Shown here: positions 19,818-29,390 of the stretch, piece after piece
Numbering within the stretch: position 1 is the stretch's first letter
Layout of the letters: each line of letters begins with the position of its first letter
Origin: Tolypothrix bouteillei VB521301
GTDB taxonomy: Bacteria; Cyanobacteriota; Cyanobacteriia; Cyanobacteriales; Nostocaceae
Length of the DNA stretch: 64,000 nucleotides
Assembly (NCBI RefSeq): GCF_000760695.4
Contig: NZ_JHEG04000001.1
Location: forward strand, 5,338,204-5,402,203
Direction of reading: 5' to 3'
The notes under the pieces: generated by a model
What the model was told of the DNA's origin: nothing
Seen by the model: the letters and a program-made list of their open reading frames with translations, nothing else
Database searches by the model: none
Made by a program: the position numbers and the translations under genes

Positions 19818-20291
19818 ATGGATTTACAAGCACAAATTCAATTGCTGATTGACAATGCACCCAAAGATGGTGTAACACCGCAACTTGTCACAGCAATCGC
19901 TCCTGTCCTTAGCGCGATCGCCCAGAAATTACGCCGTTCCCAATACTACATAGTCCAAAATTTGGATGGAAGCTGGGTTTTGACTACATTAAGCAACCGC
20001 GCAAATCCACAGTTAGAAAAGCGCGTAATTTATGCTTTTCCTACATTACAGGATGTCCCTAGCAAATCAAATGCTGGGCTTGACCCTCAATTGGTAGCTA
20101 CACCCGTCCCTGTCACTCACATTCTGTTCCAACTGGTAGCAATGGAACCCGTAGATAGTATAGTTTTTTTTGAAACTTCTGACATTAACAGTAATGGAGT
20201 AGAAATCAGGCGAAGTGACCTGGAAAACCTAATTCAGCAGAAGCTTCAACAGAACAGAAAGAATATGCAAATTCCTCCGGACATTGCATAA
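19818..20291 (+). CDS. Conserved cyanobacterial hypothetical protein next to hetZ
   Basis: A 157-residue product from the ATG at 19818 (MDLQAQIQLLIDNAPKDGVTPQL); the frame is open from 19740 but the extra residues look unlike a conserved start. It is mostly soluble, with AIAPVLSAIAQKLRRSQYYIVQNLDGSWVLTTLSNR and a Q-rich C-terminus (NLIQQKLQQNRKNMQIPPDIA). It is divergent from hetZ across about 185 bases, so the two may share a control region. I do not recognise a domain. The position matches a hypothetical gene beside hetZ in Anabaena, from memory. Confidence 0.75.
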   Translation: MDLQAQIQLLIDNAPKDGVTPQLVTAIAPVLSAIAQKLRRSQYYIVQNLDGSWVLTTLSNRANPQLEKRVIYAFPTLQDVPSKSNAGLDPQLVATPVPVTHILFQLVAMEPVDSIVFFETSDINSNGVEIRRSDLENLIQQKLQQNRKNMQIPPDIA

Positions 20292-20514
20292 ATTTTATCA
20301 GCTATCAGGTATTAGCATGTATACTCTCATGCTAAACCAATGACTTGGTCTATGTATATGATTTGGTTATTAAGTCTTGAAAATTGAGGATGAGGGACAC
20401 CGGAATTGGGAGATGGAGACGAGGACTTAGGGTTGAGGATTTTTCCCAATTCCCTTGTTTTCATTGTCTCCCTTGTCCTCCTTGTCTTCCTTGTCCCCAA
20501 TCCCAGTTATGTCC

Positions 20515-21486
20515 CTAATAAAGGCGGCTCAACACGTAATCAGCCATCTTAATCAACGCTTGGCGGCAATCAGAGGGAGGTAGGTCTGCTATGTGCTCTA
20601 CTGCTGAGTGAGCATGATGGGCTGCCAATTCCCTGGCTCGCTGTAGACCCTGACTATCTTCAATCAAGGAGAGGGCTTGGTCTAAATCTCCTTCTTGGGC
20701 AAACTCTCTTTCTATCAAAACTTCCAAGTATGGTTGTTCTTCTAACGCAAATAAAACAGGTGCTGTTAAATTACCACTTTTTAAATCTGAAGAAGCTGGT
20801 TTGCCCAAAGTATCTGCCGAACTTGTGAAATCTAAAATGTCATCCACAATCTGGAACGCCAAACCAATGTGACGCCCGTAATGATACAAATGCTCGGTAA
20901 CTTCTTGAGAAACTTCGCTCAAAACCCCTGCAGCTTTAGCACTATTGGCAATTAAAGAAGCAGTTTTGTAATAACTCTTATTCAAATAAGTCTCAATAGT
21001 GATACTGCTATCAAATCGACTTAATCCCTGCTGGATTTCACCAGTTGCCAGATCCATAATGACTTGCGACAGCAGTTTCACCACTTCTAGGTTGTCCAAG
21101 TTGGCTAGATACCAAGAAGATTGAGCAAACAAAAAATCTCCTGCTAAAATAGCAATTCTGTTACCAAACAAACTGTGAACTGTAGGAACATTACGTCGCA
21201 TTTCTGATTCATCAACCACATCGTCGTGTACCAAGCTAGCTGTATGAATCATTTCTGTAATCTCAGCTAGGCGACGATGGCGAGGCGTAATGTCTTGGCG
21301 GAGCATGGTTGCCCGCGAGATCAGTAAAACAATGGCTGGTCTGATACGCTTTCCCCCAGCTCCAAATAAGTGTTCGGCGGCTGCACAAAGGATGGGGTGA
21401 CCGTTTCCAACTAGCTGTTTCAAATTGTCTGCTAGTAAAAGCAGGTCAGCTTCCACTGGGGAAAAAAGGGAGGTGGCTGGGGTCAT
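20515..21486 (-). CDS. sds: Solanesyl-type polyprenyl diphosphate synthase
   Basis: A 323-residue trans-prenyltransferase of the E-type family. Cyanobacterial members make the C45 side chain of plastoquinone from FPP or GGPP and IPP. First Asp-rich motif: LVHDDVVDESEMRR (DDxxD). Second: FQIVDDILDFTSS (DDILD). The GKRIRPAIVLL and FGNRIAILAGDFLFAQSS motifs are also present. Small residues rather than bulky aromatics before the first DDxxD (HTASLVHDD) fit a long-chain product. It lies between murI and hetZ with about 220-base and 1-kb gaps, so it is probably monocistronic. Confidence 0.94.
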   Translation of the reverse strand: MTPATSLFSPVEADLLLLADNLKQLVGNGHPILCAAAEHLFGAGGKRIRPAIVLLISRATMLRQDITPRHRRLAEITEMIHTASLVHDDVVDESEMRRNVPTVHSLFGNRIAILAGDFLFAQSSWYLANLDNLEVVKLLSQVIMDLATGEIQQGLSRFDSSITIETYLNKSYYKTASLIANSAKAAGVLSEVSQEVTEHLYHYGRHIGLAFQIVDDILDFTSSADTLGKPASSDLKSGNLTAPVLFALEEQPYLEVLIEREFAQEGDLDQALSLIEDSQGLQRARELAAHHAHSAVEHIADLPPSDCRQALIKMADYVLSRLY

Positions 21487-22121
21487 GGATGGGCAGACTC
21501 TGGCTTTAATTTACGAAAGTTTACATATCTTCTACTCATTTTAAGATAATCTAGTCGTTTTTTGAGATAGAGGCATAGAACGATAAAGAAATTGAACTTC
21601 AGTCTCCGGTCTTCAGTCTCTGTAAAATGCGTTGCAAGCAATTGCTCGTGGGAAATTGTATTGTTACAATTCTTAAAGTAATAACGTCCGGTAAAAAAAC
21701 TCAGGTAAAAGATTTTCGTATGTTGTCGTATGGAGCAAAGCATACTGAAGAAAATTTGAGTATATCTTCGCACTCATGAGCTATTTTTAATACTTTTTTA
21801 AGAAATTTTAGAAATCTTTTAAATTAGACAAAAAGCCTGTTTTTTATCAAAAATTTAATTTTCAGTAAATTTACTATAACGTTTTTGTTAGTAATATAGA
21901 CAACAAGGTTAAATTCAGTTATGATTATATAATATTAACTTTTTATACTTCTACTTACTGTAAGTAACAAATGATATATCGGAAGCGTATGTAACTCAAC
22001 CTAGAAAATTTTAAATTTAGCAGAAAAAATGGCTAAAAAGTCAGGTTGGTTGTGTTACGCTAAAATCTAGGGATTTTAAATTATTGAGAGATTCACCATC
22101 CGGGCGAGAAAATCACCAAGA
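21487..22121. other. Long AT-rich gap upstream of sds
   Basis: About 630 bases without a supported gene. The sds promoter should lie in the first part. A 96-codon minus frame at 21483-21773 is rich in Phe, Tyr and Lys from AT-rich DNA and has no recognisable domain. The rest has A/T tracts and no repeats. Confidence 0.5.
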
Positions 22122-22254
22122 GGTGTTTTCCTCTACTGGTGTTGTGAGTGAATAAAGTATCGTGGGCTTTGACCAAGGGAATTATTCGTTGGTTGAGTCC
22201 CTCGTGTCCAAAACCTCAAGGTTAAAGCCATGCGCTTCCTTTAGGGGAAACGTC
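22122..22254 (+). ncRNA. Candidate structured non-coding RNA (elongated hairpin)
   Basis: Nested complementary segments form a long imperfect hairpin. TTTCCTCTA (22127-22135) pairs with TAGGGGAAA (22242-22250), GGCTTTGACC (22165-22174) pairs fully, including one G-U, with GGTTAAAGCC (22220-22229), and GGGA (22177-22180) pairs with TCCC (22198-22201). The asymmetric central bulge (25 nt against about 7) recalls 6S RNA architecture. The wobble pairs work only if the plus strand is transcribed. A separate hairpin follows at 22277-22295. The identity is not known; a 6S-like RNA or a leader for the small gene at 22561 are options. Confidence 0.38.
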
Positions 22255-22276
22255 ATAGTTCATGAGCACAGAAAAA

Positions 22277-22295
22277 GTACTTGCTGTGCAAGTAC
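22277..22295. other. Perfect 8-bp stem-loop
   Basis: GTACTTGC (22277-22284), loop TGT, GCAAGTAC (22288-22295). It lies just after the hairpin candidate. There is no T run, so it is not a classic terminator. It could be part of the same RNA or a protein-binding palindrome. Confidence 0.55.
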
Positions 22296-22560
22296 GTTCA
22301 TCAAGTGCATACAAAATAACGCAGACTGGGTAGACTGCTGAAACAACAGATTTTGTTTGCTTTTTAGTAAACCAATTATTTGTTGCTGTAGGTATAGTCT
22401 GCAAAAAATTCCTTACAAGTTGATTGCTCGGAGAGCATTAAGCTCTACCGACAAGTTTGTTACGTAGAAAAATAAGCCACTACAAGTGTAGTTTGTGGCT
22501 GTAATTCTACACCTATTTATTTAAGTTTATAACCTTTGGACACACGACCCGGTAGAGAAG

Positions 22561-22755
22561 ATGATTTACGGAAAAATGCCTATGATGATTTTTATATTAG
22601 CTTCTGGTTATCTGTTAGCAGTCTACCTTTTGTTGGCACTAGCAAAACGAACCGGAAACAAGACAGTTAATGTGGACTCTTCACGAGTTTCTCAAACAAC
22701 CAAAGAGGACGTAACACTAAGGTCAAATGTGACTGAAGCTACTAGCCTACACTAG
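22561..22755 (+). CDS. Small single-helix membrane protein (tentative)
   Basis: A 64-codon frame with ATG after GTAGAGAAG. The N-terminal half is one clear hydrophobic helix (MMIFILASGYLLAVYLLLALA) followed by a positively charged KRTGNK and a polar Thr/Ser-rich tail. The composition fits a small inner or thylakoid membrane protein. No family recognised. It could belong with the structured region just upstream as a leader-controlled gene. The frame may also be chance, since the gap is long and AT-rich. Confidence 0.45.
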   Translation: MIYGKMPMMIFILASGYLLAVYLLLALAKRTGNKTVNVDSSRVSQTTKEDVTLRSNVTEATSLH

Positions 22756-22840
22756 TTAAGACTCAAGAGTCAAGAGAGAGGCTGGGGACTGTGGCATAAG
22801 TTGTCTGTACTTCTTCCGTGTGTCCCCTAACCCCTAACCC

Positions 22841-23686
22841 CTAACTTCCAACTCGCAACCCTTCAGCCCAACAGACTGCTTCAACAGTTGGGGTATACCC
22901 GAGCCATTGCAAGCAGGACTGAGCGAACTGTTGCGGGCAGCCACTGACAGCAAAACGCGTCGGTACTGGTGAATGGGTATTTTTCAAACCCATCACATCG
23001 AGTTCTCGAGCACACGCCGCAACAACGTGTACGGCAGGATCGACTAATTGTATTTGGGATGGAAGAAGCGATCGCAAGACTGGTGCGAGATGGGGATAGT
23101 GAGTGCAACCGTAGACTAAGGTGTCAATCTGATGGTGTATAAGTGGTTCGAGGTATAAGCGTGCCACATCTGTAGTGTAGGGATCTTGAACGCGATTTTG
23201 TTCAATAAGGGGCACAAACTCCGGACAACCTACTTGCCAGACTTGAACTTGGGGATTTACTTCTAGGATAGCACGTCGATATGCATTACTTTTGGCAGTT
23301 GCCGGAGTGGCAATTACCCCTATACGTTTGCCACACTCTACTGCTGCTTTTGCCCCAGGGAGGATAATTCCTAAAACGGGAAAAGGATATTCGTCCTGAA
23401 CTTCCTCTAAAGCTAAAGCAGAGCTAGTATTACATGCCATAACAACCATCTTCACTCGTTGTTGTTGCATCCAATCTAAGATGTCACGTACATACTGTAC
23501 GATTTCACCAGGTGTGCGAATACCATAAGGAAGTCGAGCCGTATCCCCGAAATAAATAATTGATTCATTAGGGAGTTGCTTGTAGAGTTGTCGCAGTACC
23601 GTTAAACCACCTACACCACTATCAAAAATGCCAATTGAGGCACGTTGGGGTTCGTTATCAAAATGAGAATAGCTGAGCACAGGCAA
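22841..23686 (-). CDS. murI: Glutamate racemase
   Basis: A 281-residue enzyme that makes D-glutamate for peptidoglycan. The substrate loop FDSGVGGLTVLRQL, first catalytic Cys in VVMACNTSSALAL, second Cys in LVYGCTHYPHLAP, and IYFGDTARLPYG are all present. Length is normal. It lies downstream of amiC2 on the same strand, so peptidoglycan synthesis and cleavage genes are grouped, but a 370-base repeat-filled gap with palindromes suggests separate transcription. Confidence 0.97.
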   Translation of the reverse strand: MPVLSYSHFDNEPQRASIGIFDSGVGGLTVLRQLYKQLPNESIIYFGDTARLPYGIRTPGEIVQYVRDILDWMQQQRVKMVVMACNTSSALALEEVQDEYPFPVLGIILPGAKAAVECGKRIGVIATPATAKSNAYRRAILEVNPQVQVWQVGCPEFVPLIEQNRVQDPYTTDVARLYLEPLIHHQIDTLVYGCTHYPHLAPVLRSLLPSQIQLVDPAVHVVAACARELDVMGLKNTHSPVPTRFAVSGCPQQFAQSCLQWLGYTPTVEAVCWAEGLRVGS

Positions 23687-23721
23687 AAAATATTAATTTA
23701 TGTTTTGCGATTAAATATACA

Positions 23722-23757
23722 ATGGCTAATGGCTAATGGCTAATGGCTAATGGCTAA
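23722..23757. repeat. TAATGGC heptamer array (STRR)
   Basis: Five consecutive ATGGCTA units (GGCTAATGGCTAATGGCTAA). It is matched by inverted units CCATTAGCCATTAGC near 23898-23922 and 24037-24052, on the far side of the GC-rich modules. Confidence 0.85.
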
Positions 23758-23946
23758 CCTTGTATTTCCTTACGGAGACGCTAAGCGCAAACCGCACGCT
23801 CCGCGATGCCGCAGCAGGCTATGCCCGTCAGGGCTATACGTCAGTCGCTAGGGCGCTGGTTTCCTAAGCCCTACGGGCTAGACTCACCATCAGCCCAGCC
23901 ATTAGCCATTAGCTATTAGCCCTCCCTTGTTCGCCCTTCGGGTTCG

Positions 23947-24036
23947 CCAGTCCCCAGGGCGCGGGAAACCCGCCTGCAGGGCTGGTCTCACCAGTCCCCA
24001 GGGCGCGGGAAACCCGCCTTCAGGGCTGGTCTCACC
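23947..24036. repeat. GC-rich dispersed module, two tandem copies
   Basis: A 46-base unit (CCAGTCCCCAGGGCGCGGGA...GGGCTGGTCTCACC) occurs at 23947-23992 and again at 23991-24036, a 44-base period. A third, inverted copy is at 1883-1928 with about 5 mismatches. The rest of the gap (23760-23890) holds related palindromic pieces (CCCGTCAGGGCTATACG, TACGGAGACGCTAAGCGC) also seen at 2048-2100, 40296-40380 and 44880-44935. These are non-coding; frames on both strands here are repeat artefacts. Confidence 0.85.
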
Positions 24037-24058
24037 ATTAGCCATTAGCCCTTCATCA

Positions 24059-26092
24059 CTATCTTTGTCGCAAGTACCGAAGTATACCTTGAGCGATCGC
24101 ATCCGCCATGCGATTTTGGTATTCGGAACTTCCCAACCTGGGATTATCCTCTACACCAGTCATATAACCAGTTTCCACTAAAATCGAAGGCATAGAACTT
24201 TTTCTCAAAACATAAAATCGAGCTTTCCGTACTCCTCTGTTTTTAAGGCTTGGAATGCTTTCAAGAATAGTATTATGGACGACACGAGCGAGATCGTAAC
24301 CGCTGTCATAGTAATACGTTTCTAAACCATTAACATCAGGACGACCGTCAATAGAATTGGAGTGAACGCTAACAAATAAATCGGCATTAGATCTATCTGC
24401 TATGTCTACCCGTCCTTGAAGTTCCACAAAGTAGTCAGAATTGCGCGTCAGTACAACCTGTACCCCGTTTTGCTCCAGAACCGATGCTACCCTTTGGCTG
24501 ATAGGTAGAACCACGTTCTTTTCCAGCAATCCGCCAAGACCGGGAGCACCAGAATCTTTACCACCATGTCCTGGGTCAACAACAATCACAACGCGCCCAT
24601 TGGGTGCTCTTCGTCGTGCTTGTGGTTGTGTACCGTAATTTGGATTAATTGTCATCGGTCCATTAGACATGGGTTGTGGATACGATGGTCTTGCTAAAGG
24701 AGGCAAAGAAAAGGGAGAAGTTATTGAACGAGTACGCTGTAATTGTACGGACAAAACTCGTTCTGTCAGTTGATTGAGTTGTCCAATTCGCACTCCGGGT
24801 GCTGGTTGAACGTATACAACAACTGTACGGGAATCTTTCTGTTGCAGTCGGATGCGGAGAATGGGACTGCTTGCGTCCAAATTTGGACCTTGAACTGGAG
24901 TTGCTAATCTAGCATTAGGTATCGTGATTCGGAAAAAACCCGAAGATCTTTCCCAGTTACTATCAATAGAAGCTAAAGTACCATCAGCTTTAATAAATAG
25001 TTGTGCGCCAGCACTACCTAATTCTATAGATTCAATTGTAGAAAGTGAGTCGTTGGCTCTTTCGTAAGAACGTGGGTTATTGTCTGAGTAACGACTGGGG
25101 TTGCTATCATCATTGTTCCTAAAGTTATTGTCTGAGTAACGATTTGAGTTGCTATCTTCACCACCCCTACCGTTGTTCTCTAGTACTCTCACGCCATTAC
25201 TGTTTGGCAAAATTACCAAACTTCCATTAGAGTTAACGTTTGTACCCCAGTCCGGACCATCTTTCTCTACCCATAACGTCATCCGGACACCTGGTGGCTC
25301 AGTTCTAAGTTCGGTAAATTCTACGTGTCTAACACCGTGTTTGTTAACAGTTACATCCCGCATTGCAAAATCCGATGATAAAGCAGCGCTAGAAATATCA
25401 ATATTAATAGCACTCTTGTCCTTGCTGCGGAACATCTTCACCTTGGGAACGCTACCACTGGTACGGACAAACAACCCATCGCCCGTAACACGTAAGTTCT
25501 CAATTTGAGCGATACCATCAGCAAGATTGCTGTTATTAGCACGACTGCTAATAATTGTTCGTCTTGCAAGTGGCGCGACGTTCGTACTGGGGATAGGTTC
25601 GCTGTAGACATTAGCATTTGATTCCTGTCTTTGTACTGTGTTGGGGTTAGGCTTGACAACACTATACACATTTAATGAAGAAGGAACTCCTTGTTCGGCT
25701 TCTGGCGTCGGTAATTGTACGAACCAACTACTGGGAGTTCTCCCCTCAAATTTCACTTGCTTTGGGTCAAGGGTATAACCCGGACTGAGTTCTACAACAA
25801 GGCGAGTTGTGTGTTCGTCTAATTGTCCTATACGGATAAGGCGAATAGCACCATTGACTTGCTGTACGAGCTGTCGGCGTCCCAATTCTACACCAGGCAA
25901 ATCGATCACCAGGCGAGTGGGGTTAAAGACGAGTTGCGCCTGGGGTTGAACAGGTCCTTCAGTACGGAACTCCAATCGGTTTTGATTGACATCATATCGC
26001 CAGGATTGCAGTTTTGCTGCTTGCGCTGGCGACGAAGCTACGAACAAAGCACTTGTTGCAATAGCACCAGGTAACAGCCAGTTGATTTTCAC
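24059..26092 (-). CDS. amiC2: AmiC2-type N-acetylmuramoyl-L-alanine amidase
   Basis: A 677-residue periplasmic amidase. It has a signal peptide (GAIATSALFVASSPAQA), an AMIN domain (about 28-130: WRYDVNQNRLEFRTEGPVQPQAQL), a second AMIN-like part (about 345-460), an Asn/Ser-rich linker with repeated SNRYSDNN-type units, and a C-terminal Amidase_3 domain (about 500-677). The zinc site residues are visible in VDPGHGGKDSG, GLLEKNVVLP, SVHSNS and ILVETGYMT. The order after amiC1 matches alr0092-alr0093 of Anabaena from memory, where AmiC2/HcwA drills septal nanopores needed for cell-cell communication. Confidence 0.94.
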   Translation of the reverse strand: MKINWLLPGAIATSALFVASSPAQAAKLQSWRYDVNQNRLEFRTEGPVQPQAQLVFNPTRLVIDLPGVELGRRQLVQQVNGAIRLIRIGQLDEHTTRLVVELSPGYTLDPKQVKFEGRTPSSWFVQLPTPEAEQGVPSSLNVYSVVKPNPNTVQRQESNANVYSEPIPSTNVAPLARRTIISSRANNSNLADGIAQIENLRVTGDGLFVRTSGSVPKVKMFRSKDKSAINIDISSAALSSDFAMRDVTVNKHGVRHVEFTELRTEPPGVRMTLWVEKDGPDWGTNVNSNGSLVILPNSNGVRVLENNGRGGEDSNSNRYSDNNFRNNDDSNPSRYSDNNPRSYERANDSLSTIESIELGSAGAQLFIKADGTLASIDSNWERSSGFFRITIPNARLATPVQGPNLDASSPILRIRLQQKDSRTVVVYVQPAPGVRIGQLNQLTERVLSVQLQRTRSITSPFSLPPLARPSYPQPMSNGPMTINPNYGTQPQARRRAPNGRVVIVVDPGHGGKDSGAPGLGGLLEKNVVLPISQRVASVLEQNGVQVVLTRNSDYFVELQGRVDIADRSNADLFVSVHSNSIDGRPDVNGLETYYYDSGYDLARVVHNTILESIPSLKNRGVRKARFYVLRKSSMPSILVETGYMTGVEDNPRLGSSEYQNRMADAIAQGILRYLRQR

Positions 26093-26764
26093 AGTTTTTC
26101 TCCAGATTCGTATTTATAAGAGCTGTCAAAATGCCAAAGCTTTGGCAAGGACTCACACCGTCACCGCTCAGTATTAGAAGAAAGTCACTTTAGAAGTAAA
26201 GCTTGCGCTTGATTCTTGGCGGATGAAGTTTATAAGGATGAAGGATAAAGAATGAAAAAAGTAGTATAACTCGGTACAAATTCTCGATTTTTTGGTGGAA
26301 TTTACTCATATTTCATACTTCACACTTCATATACTTGATACGGTTGACTGATATGGTACGGACTCACAGACCCCACTTAACGTATAACTAAAAAAATATA
26401 GATGCTTGGGTTGAGCTAGCGAAAACCCCTATCAGTCACTAGAAATTATGGAAAATGTTACCATTACAAAGTTTATCTCAAAGGGTCAATTACCTATTTC
26501 TTCTTTTTATAGTCCTATCTTTAAGGTGACAAAGGCAAGAAGTTATGGGATTTTTTGGCAATCCAGGGTCTTATAACCGTACTCATATCCATCACCATCA
26601 GGTAAGTTAAGTGTGATGTCACACATTATTCCCAGTTTGAAGTCTAAATAAACACTTTTTCCACAATATATTTAAAAGAATATGGGCTGTTGCCTGCAAT
26701 CGTGCTAGGGTAACAGCCCAATGAGAACTTATTCTTAGACAAAGTAGAGAGTTTCTAGATTCTG
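26093..26764. other. Intergenic region between amiC1 and amiC2
   Basis: 672 bases with no coding frame I would support. It must contain the amiC2 promoter (minus strand) and holds the amiC1 terminator candidate at 26684-26719. It is mostly AT-rich with a short CATACTTCACACTTCATA repeat near 26308. Confidence 0.55.
26684..26719 (-). terminator. Stem-loop after amiC1
   Basis: GGGCTGTT (26684-26691) pairs with AACAGCCC (26712-26719) and the stem extends inward through GCCT/AGGG with one bulge. It lies about 45 bases after the amiC1 stop on the minus strand, followed by a weak T-rich stretch (ATATTCTTTT). It would separate amiC1 from amiC2. Confidence 0.55.
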
Positions 26765-28756
26765 TTATCTCTGCCTGAGGTACTCAACAATACCATTAGC
26801 GATCGCCTCTGCCATTTGATTTTGGTACAACCGATTACCTAGCTTAGCAGCATCCTCACGACCGGTTAAATAACCAGTTTCCACAAGAATCGAAGGCATA
26901 GAACTTTTTCTAAGGACATAGAATCTTGCTTTCCGGACTCCTCGGTCTCTGACATTGACACTGCGGAGAATACTGTTGTGAACAACTTTAGCTAGACCTA
27001 AACCGCTATCGTAATAATATGTTTCCAAACCACTCACATCTGGACGACCGGCTCCTGCTGAGTTAGCATGGATACTAACAAACACATCAGCATTTACCTT
27101 TTCTGCCATGTCAACCCGTCCTTGGAGAGTTACAAAGTAGTCCGAATTTCGGGTCAATACTGCTTGTACGCCTTTTTGCTGCAACAGTTCTGCTATTCTC
27201 GAGCTGATGGGTAAAATAACGTCCTTCTCTTGAATCCCACCAATACCTAATGCTCCTGGATCTTGACCGCCATGTCCGGGGTCAACAACAATAATAACTT
27301 TTCCTTTGGGGACGCGAGGACTTTGAACGGGAGAGGGAATCGATCTCGGTGGTAGGGGTTGTGGGTTGGTGCGCGAGATAGGTGGTAAATTTACGGGAGG
27401 CAATACTGTACGGGTGCGTTCGAGTTCCAGAGATAGCTGTCGATCGTTGGAGCGATCGATCTGTCCAAATTGCACGCCTGATGCGGGTTGAACGAGTACA
27501 ACCACTGTCCTTTGGTCTTGCTGTTGCAAGCGAACTCGCAAAATGGGGCTGCTAGCACTAAAGCTTGGACCTTTGACGGAAGGAGCTAACTTAGCATTGG
27601 GAATAGTAATTCGGTAGAAACCAGATGACCTATCCCAACCCGTGCTGGCGGATGATAAAGTCCGATCGCCTCTAATTAGCAGTTGCGTACCAACAACATC
27701 TACCGACTGAATTGTCGCAATGGAGTCGTTGCTTGATAGCGCTGGCAAAGGGATGGATTGACTCTCTCTTGGAGAAGTTAAGTTACTTGAATTATTTTCT
27801 CTCGAGGAGTTAGTCGCAAAACGATTGGGTAACAGTACCAAACCACTACTACTACCAACATTATTAGTAGTGACCCGCCAGTCCGGGCTATCTCGATCGA
27901 CTCGTAAGGTCAATCTCACAGTTGGTCTGGTTGTTCGCAGTTGGTTAAATTCAATGCGGTTTATCCCATACTGGTTAGCTTTGGAATCCTGCTGTGAAAA
28001 ATTTGACGCGAGGGTAGCGCTGGGGATATCAACAAAAATAGTAGAGCGATCGCGACTGCGAATAATTTGAAATTTGGGTATTTCTCCATTTGTACGGACA
28101 AATAAACCATCCCCTGTAACTTGCAAGCTCTGAATTTGAGTTGTAGCTTCAGGGATAGTCACAACCTGCTTTGAAAACTCTGGTTTGTTTTCTTGCGCGT
28201 CTACCGTGACAACGCTATAAACGTTATTCACAGATGAAGCGTTTCTAGGAGGTGAAACATTTCTTGAAGCTGCGATTTTAACTTCCTCGCTTTCGTTTGA
28301 GGTTCCTATTTGCTCAGTTTGCGGCGTTGGTAATTGTACTATCCAGCGACTGGCAGTTTTTCCCTCAAATTTCACTTGCTTTGGATCGAGAGTATAACCC
28401 GGACTCAATTCGACAACAACACGAGTTATTGCTTTATCAAATTGACCGATCCGAACAGAGCGAACAGCACCACCCACTGACTGAGTTAACTGCGGACGCC
28501 CAAATTCTATTCCTGGCAAATCGATAACCAAGCGCGTGGGGTTAAAAACTAGCTGCGCCTGAGGTTGAACAGCACCTTCGGTATTGATTTCCAATCTATT
28601 TTGATTGGCATCAAAACGCCAAGACTGTAACTTTGCTGCTTCCGCAGGCGCAGCCAGCATACATAATGAAGTAGTTACAAAGGTACCAGGTAGTAACCAG
28701 TGCATTTTCACAGTGTTTTCTCCTGATTCGCATTCATAGAGCCGATAAAATTTCAA
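26765..28756 (-). CDS. amiC1: AmiC1-type N-acetylmuramoyl-L-alanine amidase
   Basis: A 663-residue paralogue of the next gene with the same plan: signal peptide (about 18-40 of the long frame, GTFVTTSLCMLAAPAEA), an AMIN domain (WRFDANQNRLEINTEGAVQPQAQL), a second AMIN-like region, a Pro-rich linker (PPRSIPSPVQSPRVP) and Amidase_3 at the C-terminus with VDPGHGGQDPG, QEKDVILP, SIHANS and ILVETGYLT zinc and catalytic motifs. An internal ATG at 28705 (MHWLLPGTFV) is a likelier start than 28756. The two tandem amidases are similar throughout, so they arose by duplication. Confidence 0.93.
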   Translation of the reverse strand: MKFYRLYECESGENTVKMHWLLPGTFVTTSLCMLAAPAEAAKLQSWRFDANQNRLEINTEGAVQPQAQLVFNPTRLVIDLPGIEFGRPQLTQSVGGAVRSVRIGQFDKAITRVVVELSPGYTLDPKQVKFEGKTASRWIVQLPTPQTEQIGTSNESEEVKIAASRNVSPPRNASSVNNVYSVVTVDAQENKPEFSKQVVTIPEATTQIQSLQVTGDGLFVRTNGEIPKFQIIRSRDRSTIFVDIPSATLASNFSQQDSKANQYGINRIEFNQLRTTRPTVRLTLRVDRDSPDWRVTTNNVGSSSGLVLLPNRFATNSSRENNSSNLTSPRESQSIPLPALSSNDSIATIQSVDVVGTQLLIRGDRTLSSASTGWDRSSGFYRITIPNAKLAPSVKGPSFSASSPILRVRLQQQDQRTVVVLVQPASGVQFGQIDRSNDRQLSLELERTRTVLPPVNLPPISRTNPQPLPPRSIPSPVQSPRVPKGKVIIVVDPGHGGQDPGALGIGGIQEKDVILPISSRIAELLQQKGVQAVLTRNSDYFVTLQGRVDMAEKVNADVFVSIHANSAGAGRPDVSGLETYYYDSGLGLAKVVHNSILRSVNVRDRGVRKARFYVLRKSSMPSILVETGYLTGREDAAKLGNRLYQNQMAEAIANGIVEYLRQR

Positions 28757-29390
28757 AGTGTTGGCACATCCTCACACCATCACTGCCCACACCTTGGTTT
28801 TGATGCTCAAAGCATCAAATCCTTACTAGGAATTGGAATAGTGGCGTCGAATCTAGCATACCTATCCTATTTGCTATGCCGTTATGACATTAAAAAAGTC
28901 CATGTTTCTAAAGCACTCTTACTACACTAACTAATGAGATAACCAGCATTTTCAACAGCAGTCAATCCCTATAGGTAACACTTGAATCGACAAGGGATTA
29001 TCGAGTTGTGTCATTTTTGGTATAAGATGCACCAACTGCCAACTGTTGGCTGCTATTTTCCAATGTGGTATTGACTTTTAAGTCCTACTGTATTAAAGGC
29101 AAGAAAATATCTAGGGTTGAACTAGAGAGCAGGAGATATGAAAGGACAAAAAAACATACCTAAAGCCAATTCTTTTTAGAAAAAACTTCTAAAAATTCCA
29201 TCTCTGGAGACGTAAATTTGGAAATATAAGTTCCATTGCTGTGGGTGCTATATAAGAAACAGTCTTTACAAAGATCTAAGTACAGACACGGTGGTAAGAG
29301 CTTAAGGTTAGGGGTTGGGGATTAGGGAAAAAAGTACTTTCTACCTTGTCCCCCTTGTCTCCCTTATCCCTACTCCCCACTCCCTATTCC
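28757..29390. other. Gene-free region upstream of amiC1
   Basis: 634 bases. No protein-like frame. The part next to the antiporter gene has C- and T-rich low complexity (CCCTTGTCTCCCTTATCCC near 29350-29390). The amiC1 promoter should be near 28770-28900. Confidence 0.5.

Noticed and set aside
21483..21773. 96-codon minus-strand frame upstream of sds
   Set aside because: AT-rich, overlaps the sds start, no recognisable domain or ribosome site.
22222..22404. 60-codon minus-strand frame in the folded region
   Set aside because: Coincides with the hairpin candidate; sequence lacks protein character.
23902..24181. Open frames on both strands in the amiC2-murI gap
   Set aside because: They lie in tandem copies of the 44-base repeat, and overlap the amiC2 3' end.
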